Positions 50,230 through 63,123 of a DNA stretch of 64,000 bases are shown one piece after another. Position 1 is the first letter of the stretch. Every line of letters begins with the position of its first letter. The position numbers and the translations under genes are program-made. The DNA is taken from the NCBI GenBank assembly GCA_026745465.1, contig JACYXH010000823.1, positions 1,040,294 through 1,104,293 of the forward strand, given 5' to 3'. Below the pieces are notes generated by a model that was not told where the DNA came from, ran no database searches, and was given only the letters and a program-made list of their open reading frames with translations. The stretch is from Lota lota (lineage: Eukaryota > Chordata > Actinopteri > Gadiformes > Lotidae).

Positions 50230-50632
50230 CTACATGTTAAACAGTTTGTAAGGTTTATAATTGATCGTCCGCTCCCTCCTGGTTTGGAAACTCGTGAGAA
50301 GCCTCTTCATCATTCACCTCAACCCCTAAACAGCAAGGAAGCAATAGTCAGGGTTAAATCCTTCATCCCTAGAGATAACAAGACATCACCGTTTACCCTG
50401 TTAAAGGATTTCTGTACTTTTCAAATGTTTGCTTCGGAATTGGTTATCTCGACTGTCACCTACGCCCGACAGCTTGTTGGTGATTGGTTGGTGTGGCACT
50501 GGGCGTGTCCGTAACGAGCCTAATGGGCGGAGTCACTAAATAGGTACATGAAGGGTTCTAGAGCGAGGTGTTAAATGACCTCATTAATCAGCTGATCAAT
50601 CAGCTGACATCAGTGGACTGGCCTGAACACAA
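50230..50632 (-). other. Conserved 3' block of gene F
   Basis: Same as 9950-10330 beside gene C, with only scattered differences. Confidence 0.6.
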
Positions 50633-50633
50633 T

Positions 50634-51085
50634 GCTTAATGTTACTATCACTGTGATAAAGTACTGTTCAAATATTACTATCACTGTGATGAAGTACTGT
50701 TCAAATATTACTATCACTGTGATGAAGTACTGTTCAAATATTACTATCACTGTGAGGAAGTACTGTTCAAATAGTACTATCACTGTGAGGAAGTACTGTT
50801 CAAATATTACTATCACTGTGATGAAGTACTGTTCAAATATTACTATCACTGTGATGAAGTACTGTTCAAATATTACTATCACTGTGAGGAAGTACTGTTC
50901 AAATATTACTATCACTGTGATGAAGTACTGTTCAAATATTACTATCACTGTGACAAAGTACTGTTCAAATATTACTATCACTGTGATGAAGTACTGTTCA
51001 AATATTACTATCACTGTGATGAAGTACTGTTCAAATATTACCATCACTGTGATGAAGTACTGTTCAAATATTACTAACTGTGATT
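50634..51085. repeat. 33-bp minisatellite 3' of gene F
   Basis: About 13 units, same repeat as 10332-10555, more copies. Confidence 0.93.
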
Positions 51086-51325
51086 AAGAACTGAAAATAT
51101 ATTACTGTGATGAAGTACTGTAAATATATTACTGTAATGATATACTGCAGTGATGTACTGTAAAGATAGTACCACCCTCCCACCCATCCTCTAAAATGTG
51201 ATGTTACAAAATACTAACTTGTGGTCAAAGGTTGGGCCTCAGGAGCTGGATTCTGTTCCTCAGTGTTCTCAGGGTTGGTGTCAGAACCTGGTAAGAAGCA
51301 GAATGTGAGGAGGTGAATTCATGAC

Positions 51326-52107
51326 TGAGCTGAATCTAGATCCACAGAGCTGTTTAGTCCAGTGAGCTAGATGTCTAGATCAACAGACCTGTACAGTCCA
51401 GTGAGCTAGATGTATCTAGATCCACAGAGCTGTATAGTCCACTGAGCTAAATGCATCTAGATCCACAGAGCTGTATAGTCCAGTGAGCTAGATGTATCTA
51501 GATCAACAGAGCTGTATAGTCCAGTGAGCTAGATGTATCTAGATCTACAGAGCTGTATAGTCCAGTGAGCTAGGTGTATCTAGATCAACAGAGCTGTATA
51601 GTCCAGTGAGCTAGATGTATCTAGATCCACAGAGCTGTATAGTACAGTGAGCTAGATGTATCTAGATCAACAGAGCTGTACAGTCCAGTGAGCTAGATGT
51701 ATCTAGATCAGCAGAGCCGTATAGTCCAGTGAGCTAGATGTATCTAGATCAACAGAGCTGTACAGTCCAGTGAGCTAGATGTATCTAGATCAGCAGAGCT
51801 GTATAGTCCAGTGAGCTAGATGTATCTAGATCTACAGAGCTGTATAGTCCAGTGAGCTAGATGTATCTAGATCAACAGAGCTGTATAGTCCAGTGAGCTA
51901 GATGTATCTAGATCTACAGAGCTGTATAGTCCAGTGAGCTAGATGTATCTAGATCAACAGAGCTGTATAGTCCAGTGAGCTAGATGTATCTAGATCAACA
52001 GAGCTGTATAGTCTAGTGAGCTAGATATATCTAGATCCGCAGAGCTGAATAGTCCAGTGAGCTAGATGAATCTAGATCTATAGAGCTGTATAGTCCAGTG
52101 AGCTAGA
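51326..52107. repeat. 41-bp minisatellite, last intron of gene F
   Basis: About 19 units, the longest of the five arrays. Confidence 0.93.
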
Positions 52108-53124
52108 CAAGTCACCATGGTCTCTGTGTTGGTAGTAGTGTTAATCATAATAGCAGAACTGCAGTCAAAAACATTTTACTCACCAACTGCTTTGTGGTGC
52201 TTGGCTGAATCTAAGGATAAATCAGAAATGAATAGTGTTGTAACAGATTCTAGGAAGGGACGCAACAAGGGGACAGGAAGTAGGAGCAGGTGGAGTTCAG
52301 GTGGTAGTCATCCTGAAGAGTTTGATTCACTCACGGTTCCTCTTCTTGTACAGAAAGACTCCAACAACAGCAGCAGCAGCGAGGAGGAGAACAACAGACC
52401 CAATGATGATGGGGGTGGTGATGTCACCCTTGTCCCCTTCAGGTAAATCATAAAAGAAAATCAGGTGTGTAATAATATATGTTGGACAGAGATCCTCACC
52501 CATCCATCCCTCCATCATTGAACCACATGTCTATGGACACGTGATGCTACATAATGACTAACACAACGTCAGTGTAACTATTCCACTAGAATCTGTTCTG
52601 GAGCTCAGGGTCACTCAGGGACTGATCTTAGCCTAGCTCTGTTCATAGTACTCATTTACCCACAATCCAACGTGTTCTGCTGAAGTGAGCTATTCCTGAG
52701 AGCTATGTGTTGACCAAGTAGCTTCAGATGTGTCCAGGTAGACCTGGCAGTGGTTGTGATGAGGTCAGGTGGAGGTGGTGAGACATGTGTTCCCTACCTC
52801 CATCCCCTCCAGAACCAGTCTTACCCCAGTTGGTCCTGATGAGGGCTGGGTCCAGTGGGGTGAGGATGTCCTCCATGCCTTTCAGCTTGACTACACACTC
52901 GTACCTCCCCCAGTCCTCCTGTGGGACCGAGGCCAGGTCCAGGTCCACGCTGACCTGGAAGGTCCCGTCGTGGTTGGGGAGGACCTCCCCGTGGTCCACA
53001 TGCTCATGGAGCTCCTGGCCGTCTCTCCTCCAGAACACCACCACCCTGTCAGGGTAGAAGCCTGTAGCATGGCACACCACTGGGGAGGAGGGGCCCCTCT
53101 GGAGCAGAGACACCCGCGGAACCT

Positions 53125-53125
53125 C

Positions 53126-53199
<74 letters not shown>

Positions 53200-53222
53200 C
53201 AGAGAGAGAGAGAGAGAGAGAC

Positions 53223-53257
<35 letters not shown>

Positions 53258-53260
53258 ATT
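53125..53260. repeat. (GA)n tract before gene F exon 4
   Basis: About 130 bp of GA with GACAGAGAGACA interruptions; (TC)n on the minus strand ending CCAG. Confidence 0.95.
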
Positions 53261-53517
53261 AAGTTCAGACAGGGGGGGTTGTGAATGTTAAACAACACTG
53301 TTAATGACACATAACATATTATTACGATAGCATCTTATTATGATAGCATGTTATTATGATAATATATTACTATGATGTCATATTCAGAGAGAGGTTAAGG
53401 TTATTAGAGGGGGAGAGAGAGGAGAGACGAATAAAGAAAAGGGAGGGAGGGTGAAACAGAGTGGGAGGAAAGAGTGGAATAGAAAATGATAGAGTGGATC
53501 AATAGAGAAAGAGAGAC

Positions 53518-53554
<37 letters not shown>

Positions 53555-53845
53555 ATGTGACTCTACCTGTCCTCTGCAGAGTGCTCTTCCCATAGGTCAG
53601 GTACTTCTTCAGCCGATCAACACACTCCTTGGTGAGGTAGTTCTTCTGCTGTTCTTTATGAGCTCTATCCTGATCCCACATCTGTTTGGTGATGACAGCC
53701 TGTTATCTTGGAGCAATCCATGTCAGGGTCTTCAGGTCAAACGATATGAAGTCCTCCCCATCATAACCGTGCTGGTTATAACCATCTGTAGCACCATCCT
53801 CTTCATCCCACTCACAACCATACATCTTCTGAACAATGTGGGCAC

Positions 53846-53973
<128 letters not shown>

Positions 53974-54019
53974 AATTGAGAACGAAAGAGAGAGCGAGAG
54001 CCGGACATGTGACCAGCAA

Positions 54020-54400
54020 TTAATATTCATTATTGTTGTAAAGTACCTTATGAAATGTGCTATATTACTAAAGTTTGACTCCGGGAGTATTATGGAATGC
54101 CACCCTGTGTCAGTACTGTAGCGTCACCCTGCTGTGTGTTGGCTCTACAAGAGCGTTTGGACCTCCAGGGTTCTGCTACTGGACATTATAGGGTCCTGGT
54201 GTGGGAGGCTTCCTCTAACCTCTTACTGCTGGCAGACTGGGACTTCTGGACATGTGTGTGTGTTGGTAGTGTTGGGGAATGAAGAACCAACTGACTGGAA
54301 CAAATACTCTGTTTAGAAACACAGCAGCACAGCAGCACCACCTGCTGGTTACATGCCGGTAATGCAGCTGGCGGACCCCCGAAACGTTTCCTTGATATAA
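54020..54400. other. Conserved intron 2 block (gene F)
   Basis: Fifth copy of the block described at 7555-7930. Confidence 0.6.
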
Positions 54401-54950
54401 AGGAAACCTTCAGGATTTTTCAACCTGGACCCTATTTCCGATCAGTCTGAATGCGGACAAATACTTTTTGGAATTGATCCAGTATTGAGTGAGAACGCTG
54501 CAGCCATGATCGGCGAAAACGTGCTGCAATGTAATCCTTTGGGGCCATAGTCAATGTACGTCCTCTCAAAGGGCTTGTTTTGGCACTGACAGGCTCAGAT
54601 TGTATTCTATCATCATAACTTTATTCTGACGTTAAATGATGGATTTCTACATGTGAGAGGTGAGACATTAGATAGAAACATACCTCCTGTGTGGTTAAAG
54701 CGCCTCTTCAGCATGTGAAGCATATCTTTGTACTCCTGCTGGTGATGCCAAGCCTTTTCAATGTTCCACTCCAGTTCATCTGGGTCATCTCTGGCTAACT
54801 GGTCCACCCAGGCCTGTTTGAACACTATTCTCTGGATGTTGCTGTCATAGTAACCAGCCTGAACTTCATCCACCATCCCAACAACCACAAACTCTGGGAA
54901 GGTTGAGACTCCAGACGACGCCGTGTAGAAATACTTCAGAGAGTGAATCA

Positions 54951-55147
54951 CTAAAGACAGACAGACAGACAGACAGACAGGTTAATATTGTACAACACTA
55001 TAGACAGACAGGTTACTATGCATCACTGTAGACAGACAGACAGACAGACAGGTTACTATAAATCACTGTAGACATACAGACAGGTTACTACTGTACATCC
55101 TTGTAGACAGACAGACAGGTTACTATACATCACTGTAGACAGACAGA
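54951..55147. repeat. Acceptor-copy minisatellite (gene F intron 1)
   Basis: About five units. Here the true exon-2 acceptor reads TTTAG/TGATTCAC, while the repeat units keep CTACAG/TGAT. Confidence 0.85.
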
Positions 55148-55582
55148 TATATGGCCCCTCCCCCTCTCCTATGGCTCCGCCCCCTGGCCGTACAGGTAAT
55201 GTAGGAACCTTTAGTTTGATCTTATTGACATCCAAACATCTTACTGTAGCCTACAGCACTGGCTGTCCAAACACTCCAACTAAAACACAACCTGCTGCAT
55301 TTTAATCAGCCTATCATGAATAATACACAATTATTTGAAATAACAATTCAAATGTTTTCATAATTATAAGCATATTGGTGAATTTCTTTATTCAATGAGG
55401 ACATTTGAATTCTCTTCACATTGCCAGTATTGCAATGATAATAATAATTGAATAATACAATAATTGTTATACTTATGTCATAATAATATAATAACAATGA
55501 TAACAATACTATTATTTTGCGTGTGTATGTGCATGTGTGCATGTGAGTGAGGATTCAACACGTCTGTTGAAAAAGCTAATAA

Positions 55583-56516
55583 TGTTACAGTTACGACTAG
55601 GACCCAAGTGCAAGACACGGAGATTAGAAGGGAATGGGTTGAAAAGGGGATTTATTATAAGCTCAGGCACAGGCAAGGGCAAAGCAGGCGGTTAGTCGAG
55701 CAGACAATAGGCAGGCGGGGAATTAGTCAGGCAGAGGAACGTAGGCAGGCGGGTAGTCGGGCAGGCAGTAGGCAGGCGGGGAATTAGGCAGGCAGAGGGA
55801 CGTAGGCAGGCAGGCGAGGGACAGACAGGCAGAGGGACGTAGGCAGGCGTGTAGTCGACCAGGCAGTAGGCAGGCGGGGAATCAGGCAGGCAGAGGGACG
55901 TAGGCAGGCAGGCGAGGGACAGACAGGGAGAGGGACGTAGGCAGGCGTGTAGTCGACCAGGCAGTAGGCAGGCGGGGAATCAGGCAGGCAGAGGGACGTA
56001 GACAGGCGGGTAGTCGACCAGGCGGTAGGCAGGCGGGGAATCAGGCGGCAGTAGGCAGGCGGGCAGGCAGAGGGTAGTCAGGAAAGCAAGGCTCGGCAAC
56101 GGGGAGACAGGCAGGCAGGCAGGCAGGCAGGGACTAGGAAACAGGAACGAGGAGGACAAGAGGAGAAGGTACTGGAACGGGAACAGGAACAGGAACGAGA
56201 GCAGGAACAAGAACCGGAGCGGAACAAGAACGGGAGCGGAACCCGTAACAGGAACAAGAAACTAAAAGGCGAGGACGAAGTTACCGTGAGACATGAACAC
56301 ACTAAGCTAAACAACGAACTAGCACTGGCCTTGTGAGAAGCCAGTGCTTAAGTACTGTGGGGGGTGATTGGTGATTGTTGGCAGGAGTGTGTGAACAGAG
56401 GGAGTGCACGTGGTGGCTAATTGATGACGAGAGGTAAACAAAGGAGCACATGGTGTAATGAGGCAAGGTGTCACTAGATGGCGGAAATGGACAGGAACGG
56501 AGAGGGTCACGTAACA
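55583..56516 (-). mobile_element. Solo LTR with internal tandem expansion (fossil)
   Basis: 934 bp, TG to CA, flanked by a 5-bp target duplication aataa (55578-55582 and 56517-56521). The paralogous site in genes C and E (gctaataataa) is empty, confirming the insertion. Gypsy-like LTR related to 44548-45067 and 8487-8892. The middle is enlarged by a minisatellite built on ggcaggcggggaatcaggca (about 55680-56110). No internal genes. Confidence 0.85.
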
Positions 56517-56953
56517 AATAATAAGATATCTTTGGGTGTTATTATAACACTTAGGATTTAAAGTAGACTTAAAGTAGACATTGGATTCAATACAAACTGT
56601 AGTTTAATGTTTGGTACCGATTATAGATTATACATTTATTAATGATGTCATCAAATGGCCAGTAGGATAGTTTCATTTGCACAGTTCAAACCCAAAATAA
56701 TTGTTCTTATATTACTTTAGATATTCAAAGTCAATGATTAATAATGTTGGGGATTAATTAGTCACATTTGAGATGATAACCAAATGCTTTTCAGTTTTAC
56801 TAGGAAATCTTACAACTAAAACATTGTCTTTTCAGGGACAAGAAAGGAACCTTTCAGAAAGATAGTTTCTAATAGTAAAAACTTGTAATCAGTCTTACCC
56901 GAGGACACACCGTGACCAGAAACCAACAGCAGTAGTCCTATTAGCGCCTTCAT

Positions 56954-57122
56954 ATCGATGTATTTACAACAACAGGCTTCATGAGATCATCAACAGAGAT
57001 GTGACTCTGACTCCAGATCAGACGGACTGACCAGGAAACCTGCGGACAAGAGACGGAATAAGAGGAAGGAGGCCAGTCTGGACCAATAGGAATTAAATAA
57101 AACTGATGTGAAACTAACTCAA
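56954..57122 (-). promoter_or_regulatory. Proximal promoter of gene F
   Basis: Conserved block with intact inverted CCAAT (57083-57087) and an AGTTTCAC motif just upstream (minus strand, about 57108-57115). Confidence 0.5.
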
Positions 57123-57431
57123 GCACACACACGCTGTTCCAGTGATCAAGTTACATATTACTCTTTATTCGTTGTTCTTACAATCAGGGGTGGATGTAAA
57201 GGTTTTTGGGCACTCGGCTCCTGACTACTACTCCTACTGTTCCCAGTTGTGTTTATACTTCTACTGACAGGGCAAATAGTTTCTAAACTATTTCTGTTCA
57301 TTTGTTCCGACTCCTTAACATGTGTAGGCCTATTCGTGTTCTATTACTCTAGCCATATTTTAATATATTTATTGTATTTGACTTAATGTTATAACAACAA
57401 TGCAAACTAGTGAGCAGCCTACCACAGGCTG
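57123..57431. other. Upstream flank of gene F
   Basis: Matches 19963-20267 beside gene C up to the LTR junction. No gene. Confidence 0.6.
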
Positions 57432-58024
57432 TGTGATGGAAAATGACTCAAGGCCCCATTCTGAGGTTAGCTCGCTTAAACAAATGAGTTCTGACGCTCA
57501 AGTTGTTGTGTGCACACTATAGCGGCCTATCTGTCTTCTTTAACTCTCTACCTCCCCACAGCTGTCTGTCTCTCCTGTATTCCTGCATTATGCTGTTCTC
57601 ACGTGAGAAGCTCTTGAGCAAGCTCCTCTTCCCCTTTCTGTGTCTGTTCTTGACCAAATATCCTCTCCCTAAGTCATGTATGTTGCCTTGACCGTACATG
57701 GCACCCGTTATAAATAATAAGGGGCGCCGGAGATGGTGAATTACGACCGGGTGCCCGGCCTTAACTGTGCATTGAACCCGTCACAGATAGTAAATGGCGT
57801 CATCTCGAGATATCTCTGAGACGCTGTTTGCTCCACTCTACAAAAAGGGCTTCCCTCCTCTATTCAGGGTTACGCTTTTTCTCGAGAGCCCTGCTCTGCG
57901 TGGAGTTGCCTTGGAAACTGTGTCTTTTATATGCTGTAGCGTGTGAAATAAATCAACTACGGATATCCATTTTGTCTTGGCCTTTTATTCGAGCCAGCCA
58001 CCAGTTATTCTATTTGCTACAACA
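57432..58024 (+). mobile_element. Retroviral LTR, plus orientation (fossil)
   Basis: Begins TGTGATGG and ends CTACAACA, 593 bp, with an AATAAA-type signal near 57948. It is homologous to the inverted LTR at 58361-58860 but clearly diverged from it by eye, so they are not the two ends of one recent insertion. A shortened copy with the same left junction lies at 20268. Confidence 0.75.
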
Positions 58025-58360
58025 ACTGTTTAAAAAGGTGAGGCCTTCTGCACTAGCATCAACCTAACCCTACTGATAATACCAGGTACAGGCCTGCTCA
58101 TGATTATAACCGGTTGCATCACTTCCACTTCCACTTAAAAGGGGATAGTTCTACAGTGGGGGCAGCAGGAACACAGAGGGGTAGGATCCACATGCGGAAT
58201 GGGACTCAGGAAACGCAACGCAAAGGCTTCTAAGAAAGGAACTCGAAATCTCTGCTCCATGCAGAAGAAGCACGGCGATCTGGGAACCTCGAGGACAAAG
58301 GGACATGACGGGAACAACGAGCCGACATCGGGAACAAAGGATCTGAACTTGTGTGGGAAT
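58025..58360. other. Segment between two inverted LTRs
   Basis: About 335 bp that may be leader sequence of one or both elements or host sequence between two insertions. Nothing else recognised. Confidence 0.4.
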
Positions 58361-61300
58361 TGTTGTAGAAAATGTGATGACTGGTGGCTGGCTCGATTAA
58401 AGGCTAAGACAAATGGATATCCGTAGTTTATTTATTTCATATGCTGCAGCACATAAAAGACACCGTTTCAAAGGCAACTCCACACAGAGCAGAGTTCTCG
58501 AGAAAGGGCGCCCCGAAGACAGGAGGGACGCCTTTTTATACAGTCGGGTAAACAGTATGTCAGATATGACACTAGATGGCGCCATTGGACTGTCTATAAT
58601 AGGTTCGATGCCCAATTAAAGCTGGACGCCTGGTTTAGGAAGGGAGTATACATTCAAGGTCAGGCACAGATACAGTGTTATAGAAAAAGGGAGTTTGCTC
58701 ATATGGGAACAGAGCAACATGCAGGAATACAAGATAAATGGGCATCTGTGGGGAGGTAGGAAGTTGAAAAAGACAGATAGGTTCGTAGTGTGCATATCGG
58801 AATTAATTAGTTTTAGCAAGCTGACCTCAGGATGGGCCTTGAGTAATTTTTTCCACCACAATTCCCCCCTTTCGATCATATATGATCAATTTTAAAGGAA
58901 AATGACTAAGAATATAAAAGCAATACAGAATCAAGTAAAATCATATAACGTAATAATGAAAATCAATGAAAATCATGAAAGGCATAATGTAAATATGGAA
59001 ATCAATTAAAATCACAAAAGGTATAAAGTAAATATGAAAGTCAAGTAAAATCATATGAGAATCAATTAAAATCAATCAATGTATTTTATGTAATAATTAG
59101 AATTAATCAAAATCATTAAATGCATAATGTCAAATGAAATCAAACAAAGTATATCATGTAATAATAGAAAAATCAATTGAAATCATAAATGTGTAATGTA
59201 AAAAGAAATCAAACACAGTATATCATGTAATAATAGAAAATCAATTAAAATCATAAATGCATAATGTCAAAAGAAACTCAGTGCTGGCCGTCGCGCATAT
59301 GGCTCCTTGAAAAACCCCATAAGGTTAGGACTTTAAACCCGCCTTTTTATGGGGAAAAAGGCGCGATATGGTTGCACAGCCAGTGGACCGTACAATTTAA
59401 ATGAGGTCGTCTTCAGACAAAGAGGCAGATTCCGAGGCATAATGAGGGGGATGATCAGGCCGGGGCGGGGTAGTGGGCAACAGAGAACAGGACTCAAGCT
59501 GGTCAAATGTGTGAGTCATTGGAGGTGCAGAGGGTAATTGGCCCACTGTGCGCTCAATGGTACGGATGACGAGGCTACTAACACAGGGAATAATACAACA
59601 GCCGCATGTGGCAAGGATGGCTGTACCTATGGCGACAGATGCGAAGAGGGATAATGCTAAATCTTTCCAACGTCCGAACCACGTGGCCATCATATCCCCG
59701 AAGGGGTCGGTCACCCCCGAGTTTTCTGCGAGCTCCTCAGACAGGGCCGTAAGGCCCGCCAATCCTTTGGTGATGGAGCCGTCCGGAGCAGTGTTATTGG
59801 GGATAAACGTACAACAAGTGTCCCCAAACATTTTACAAACGCCTCCTTTTTCCGCGAGCAACATGTCTAGTGCAATTCTATTTTGCCAGGTCGTGAGGCT
59901 AGTTTTGTCTAGCTGCTCGTGAATGCCACGGACAGAATCTCGAGTGAAATTGATGAATCGCTGTTGATTGTAATAAATGTAATTTATCCAGTCTACATTT
60001 TTGTTAGTAGTTGACCACCAAAAGAGGATGGACTCGAAGCCTGTCGCAATCTGGTTTCTAGCTTTAAATTCGTTAGGGACCCCTCTAGGGACACCAATAT
60101 CATCTATATACACATGTTTGTCGAAGTTACCGCCTGGGTTTGAACGTCGGATTAATTACCCCCGGTTACCAGCGTTCTGCGCTGTTTCTGTTAATGGCGG
60201 CGGATGCGAGAAGCGCCGCGGGGAAGAGCCGGGATCTGGGGCGTCTAAGCCGTAATGGTCGATTGTTACCTTTGCTCGAGGCATGGCGGATGGTGTTTGG
60301 GAGGATTGGTCGTGGTTGTGGCAGATAGAACACAGGTGTATGTTGTGGCCATGGGACAGTTTGTGTGGCAGATAGGCATCGGTGGTGGGTCTCCTGGTTT
60401 CGGGTCACAGCAAAACCACTGGATGTCAGGTGTTGTAGAGGGAGATGACCCTTCATCCCCGGGGTCCGGGGTCCGGTGCAGGGTGGAGGCCCGTCCCTGG
60501 TGGAACGGTTGCTGGCGTCAGTTTATGGTTTTTGAGGCAGAGCACGTCGTACACCTCTTTTGTGTTAGGTGCGGGAGCGTGTGTGCATGGGCAAATCAGT
60601 CCTGTCAAGGGGCTGGTGTGGGCATCTGGACTGCTCCTTTGTACTTCTTGCTATGGGAGGCATGGGCCCATGACTGTCGCTCCCCCACCTTCACCGTCGT
60701 GTGTGTGGTAAGGAGGACTTGGAAGGGTCCCTGCCATCGTGGTGAGTTCCATGTTTTCTGTCAGAAGTCCTTGATGACCACAAGGTTCCCTGGCTGGATG
60801 GAGTGTAGGGGGTGTTCAGCTTTCTGGGGCAGCACCGCCTTCACCTGGAGCCGTACCTTGTGAGAGAGCGTTAGACAGGGAGACACAATATTGTAACAGT
60901 GCATCTTCACACAGTGCAGTGGAAGGAATCGTCTGCTTTCCTGGTGCCGCTGTACCTATGGGAGGTGGGTTAGCAAATACAACTTTAAAGGGTGAGAGTA
61001 TTGGTCTTTGTTCTGACTTTCATTCTCATGTACATCAAGGAGAAGGGAGTGCCTTTGTCCAGGTTAGGCCTGTCTCTTTGCCAATTTTCGCGAGTTTTGC
61101 TTTTAATATTCCGTTCTCTCGTTCCACTGCACCCCCGCTCTGGGGGTGGTACGAGCAGTGGTGTTTTAGGTTGATGCCAATGTATGTGCTGATCTCTGTG
61201 ATAGCCTGGTTAACGAAATGTCAGCCGTTGTCGCTAGAGAGTTTTGTGGGGATGCCCCATCGTGGTATAATTTCTGTTAGTAATGCTTTTGCAACTATTC

Positions 61301-63123
61301 CTGCCGTTGCCTTTGAGGCAGGGAACGACCCATTTAGACCACATGTCGACCATCACAAGGCAATAGCGCTTGCTTTCCGATGGTCCTAGTTCGACAAAAT
61401 CCATCATGACGTGTTCGAATGGGCGTGTTGGGATGTCGTGTGCTGCGTGTTCGACTTTTTGTCCTCGGCCTACGTTATGATTGGCGCAAATGACGCATGC
61501 CTGACAGTATTTTTGTGCGTATGTGGAAAAACCTATGGTGTACCAATCCTGTTGGATAAGATCTATCATCCCCCCTTTTGACACGTGGTCAAGCCCATGT
61601 GTCAATTTAGCATAGACCACTGGGAGGCATGGTTTCCCTGTTGGCCTTTCTAATGGCCGTCGACAAAAACACAGCCCCCCTTTTGTGCCACTGTGCGCGC
61701 TCATCTGACGTGGAGAGGTCCTGGACCTCTGCGACGGATGTTGCTACATGATCGACCGGAGTAGAAACGAGTGTGAGGTGAGCAGGTGGAGGTCGGGTAG
61801 CCACGGCCTTTGCTGCTGCGTCTGCCCGGTCATTACCCAGGGACACAGTGTCGGTACCGCCCGTAAGTGCTGTGCATTTAACAACTGCAATTTGGGTGGG
61901 CAGTAGAATGGCATTGAGTAACGCAGATATTTTGTCATGGTGTAAAATGTGTTTGCCAGATGATGTGAGGAACCCCCTGTGCCGCCAGAGGGCCCCGAAG
62001 TTGTGGACGACGCCGAACGTGTACTGGGAGTCAGTGTAGATGGTAACAGCGGCGCCCACTGTTGCTCGGCAGGCTTCGGTGAGGGCGACGAGTTCAGCTG
62101 CCTGTTCCCGGGTCTCTGGATGCGGAGCCGTCTACGTAGAAGACGTAGTCGGGCTGAGGAAGGGGAACCTCCCCTAGATCAGGATGTGGCGTACATACCA
62201 ACTGCAATTCAGCTAAACAGTGGCATGGCTATCCCTCTCCCTCAATTTGGAGCAGGGTAGCTGGATTGAGAACATTGCAGTGTCTGACATGTATGTGGAG
62301 CAGGTCAAGGAGGATGGTATGATATTTCAACCATCGTGCTGCAGATAAATGGGAAGTTTTCTGTTCCAATAGGATCATAGAGACCGCGTGTGGAACGAGC
62401 AGTGTGAGGTCGCCGTACCCCACCAAGTCTCTAGACGCCATAACAGCTTTTTTCCGCCGCCGCCGCTGCTCATAAGCAATGGGGCAGCCCTGCTGCTGCT
62501 GGGTCTAATTTAGAGGAGAAATAGACAACCAGGCGTAACCTGTTCCCATGTTGTTGGAGGAGGACTGACGTCATGCATCCCCCTCTCTCATCCACGGTCT
62601 GGGTAAAGGGTCGCGTTGGGTCTGGAAGGCCAAGCGTTGGGGCGCGCTGGAGCTCCAGCTTGAGACCCCTGAATGCTTGTGCTGCTTCCGCAGACCAGAT
62701 CACGTGGTCCGAAGCCTGGAGTCCCTTGCCATGGACGATAGTCGATAGGGGACCCTCCAGGAGTGAGTAGTTGGGAATGAACGTTCTGCAACAAGAACAC
62801 ATACCAAGAAAAGACAAGACCTGTTTTTTTTTATTCACTGGTTGTGGGATATTGGCAATGGCCTCCACACGCTTGGATGAGAGGGCTTTGCCCTCTGGTG
62901 TGAGGTTGTGGCCTAGGAAAACAACATCCTGGCAGTCCCACTGGAGCTTCGAGAGGCTGGCTTTGTGTCCCTCAGACGCCAGATGGTGTAAGAATCGCAG
63001 AGAATTACTGCGACACCGGTCCTTAGTTGGGAAACAAACCAACAGATCAACAACATACTGTAACAATGCAGAGCCCTGCTGTAACTGAAGTGATGCTAGG
63101 CTTAACCACAACAGGCTGTGCAT
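58361..63123 (-). mobile_element. Endogenous retrovirus, gamma/epsilon-like, decayed (fossil)
   Basis: Reads right to left: reverse transcriptase with connection region (about 63123-62470), RNase H (about 62130-61610), integrase (about 61700-60900), envelope (surface part about 60900-60120, transmembrane part 60113-59397), an AT-rich segment (59280-58880), a polypurine tract (58861-58872) and the 3' LTR (58361-58860). The transmembrane part shows the CX6CC motif (CKMFGDTCC) and a hydrophobic anchor. gag and the 5' LTR are not seen. It carries several breaks in pol and envelope but one long envelope frame persists. Moderately old. Confidence 0.82.

Noticed and set aside
57503-58067. Short plus-strand frames that might be small genes
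   Set aside because: They lie in a retroviral LTR with its own signals; no coding evidence.
60255-60863. A 203-codon plus-strand frame
   Set aside because: Antisense to the envelope region of the endogenous retrovirus; no recognisable domain.
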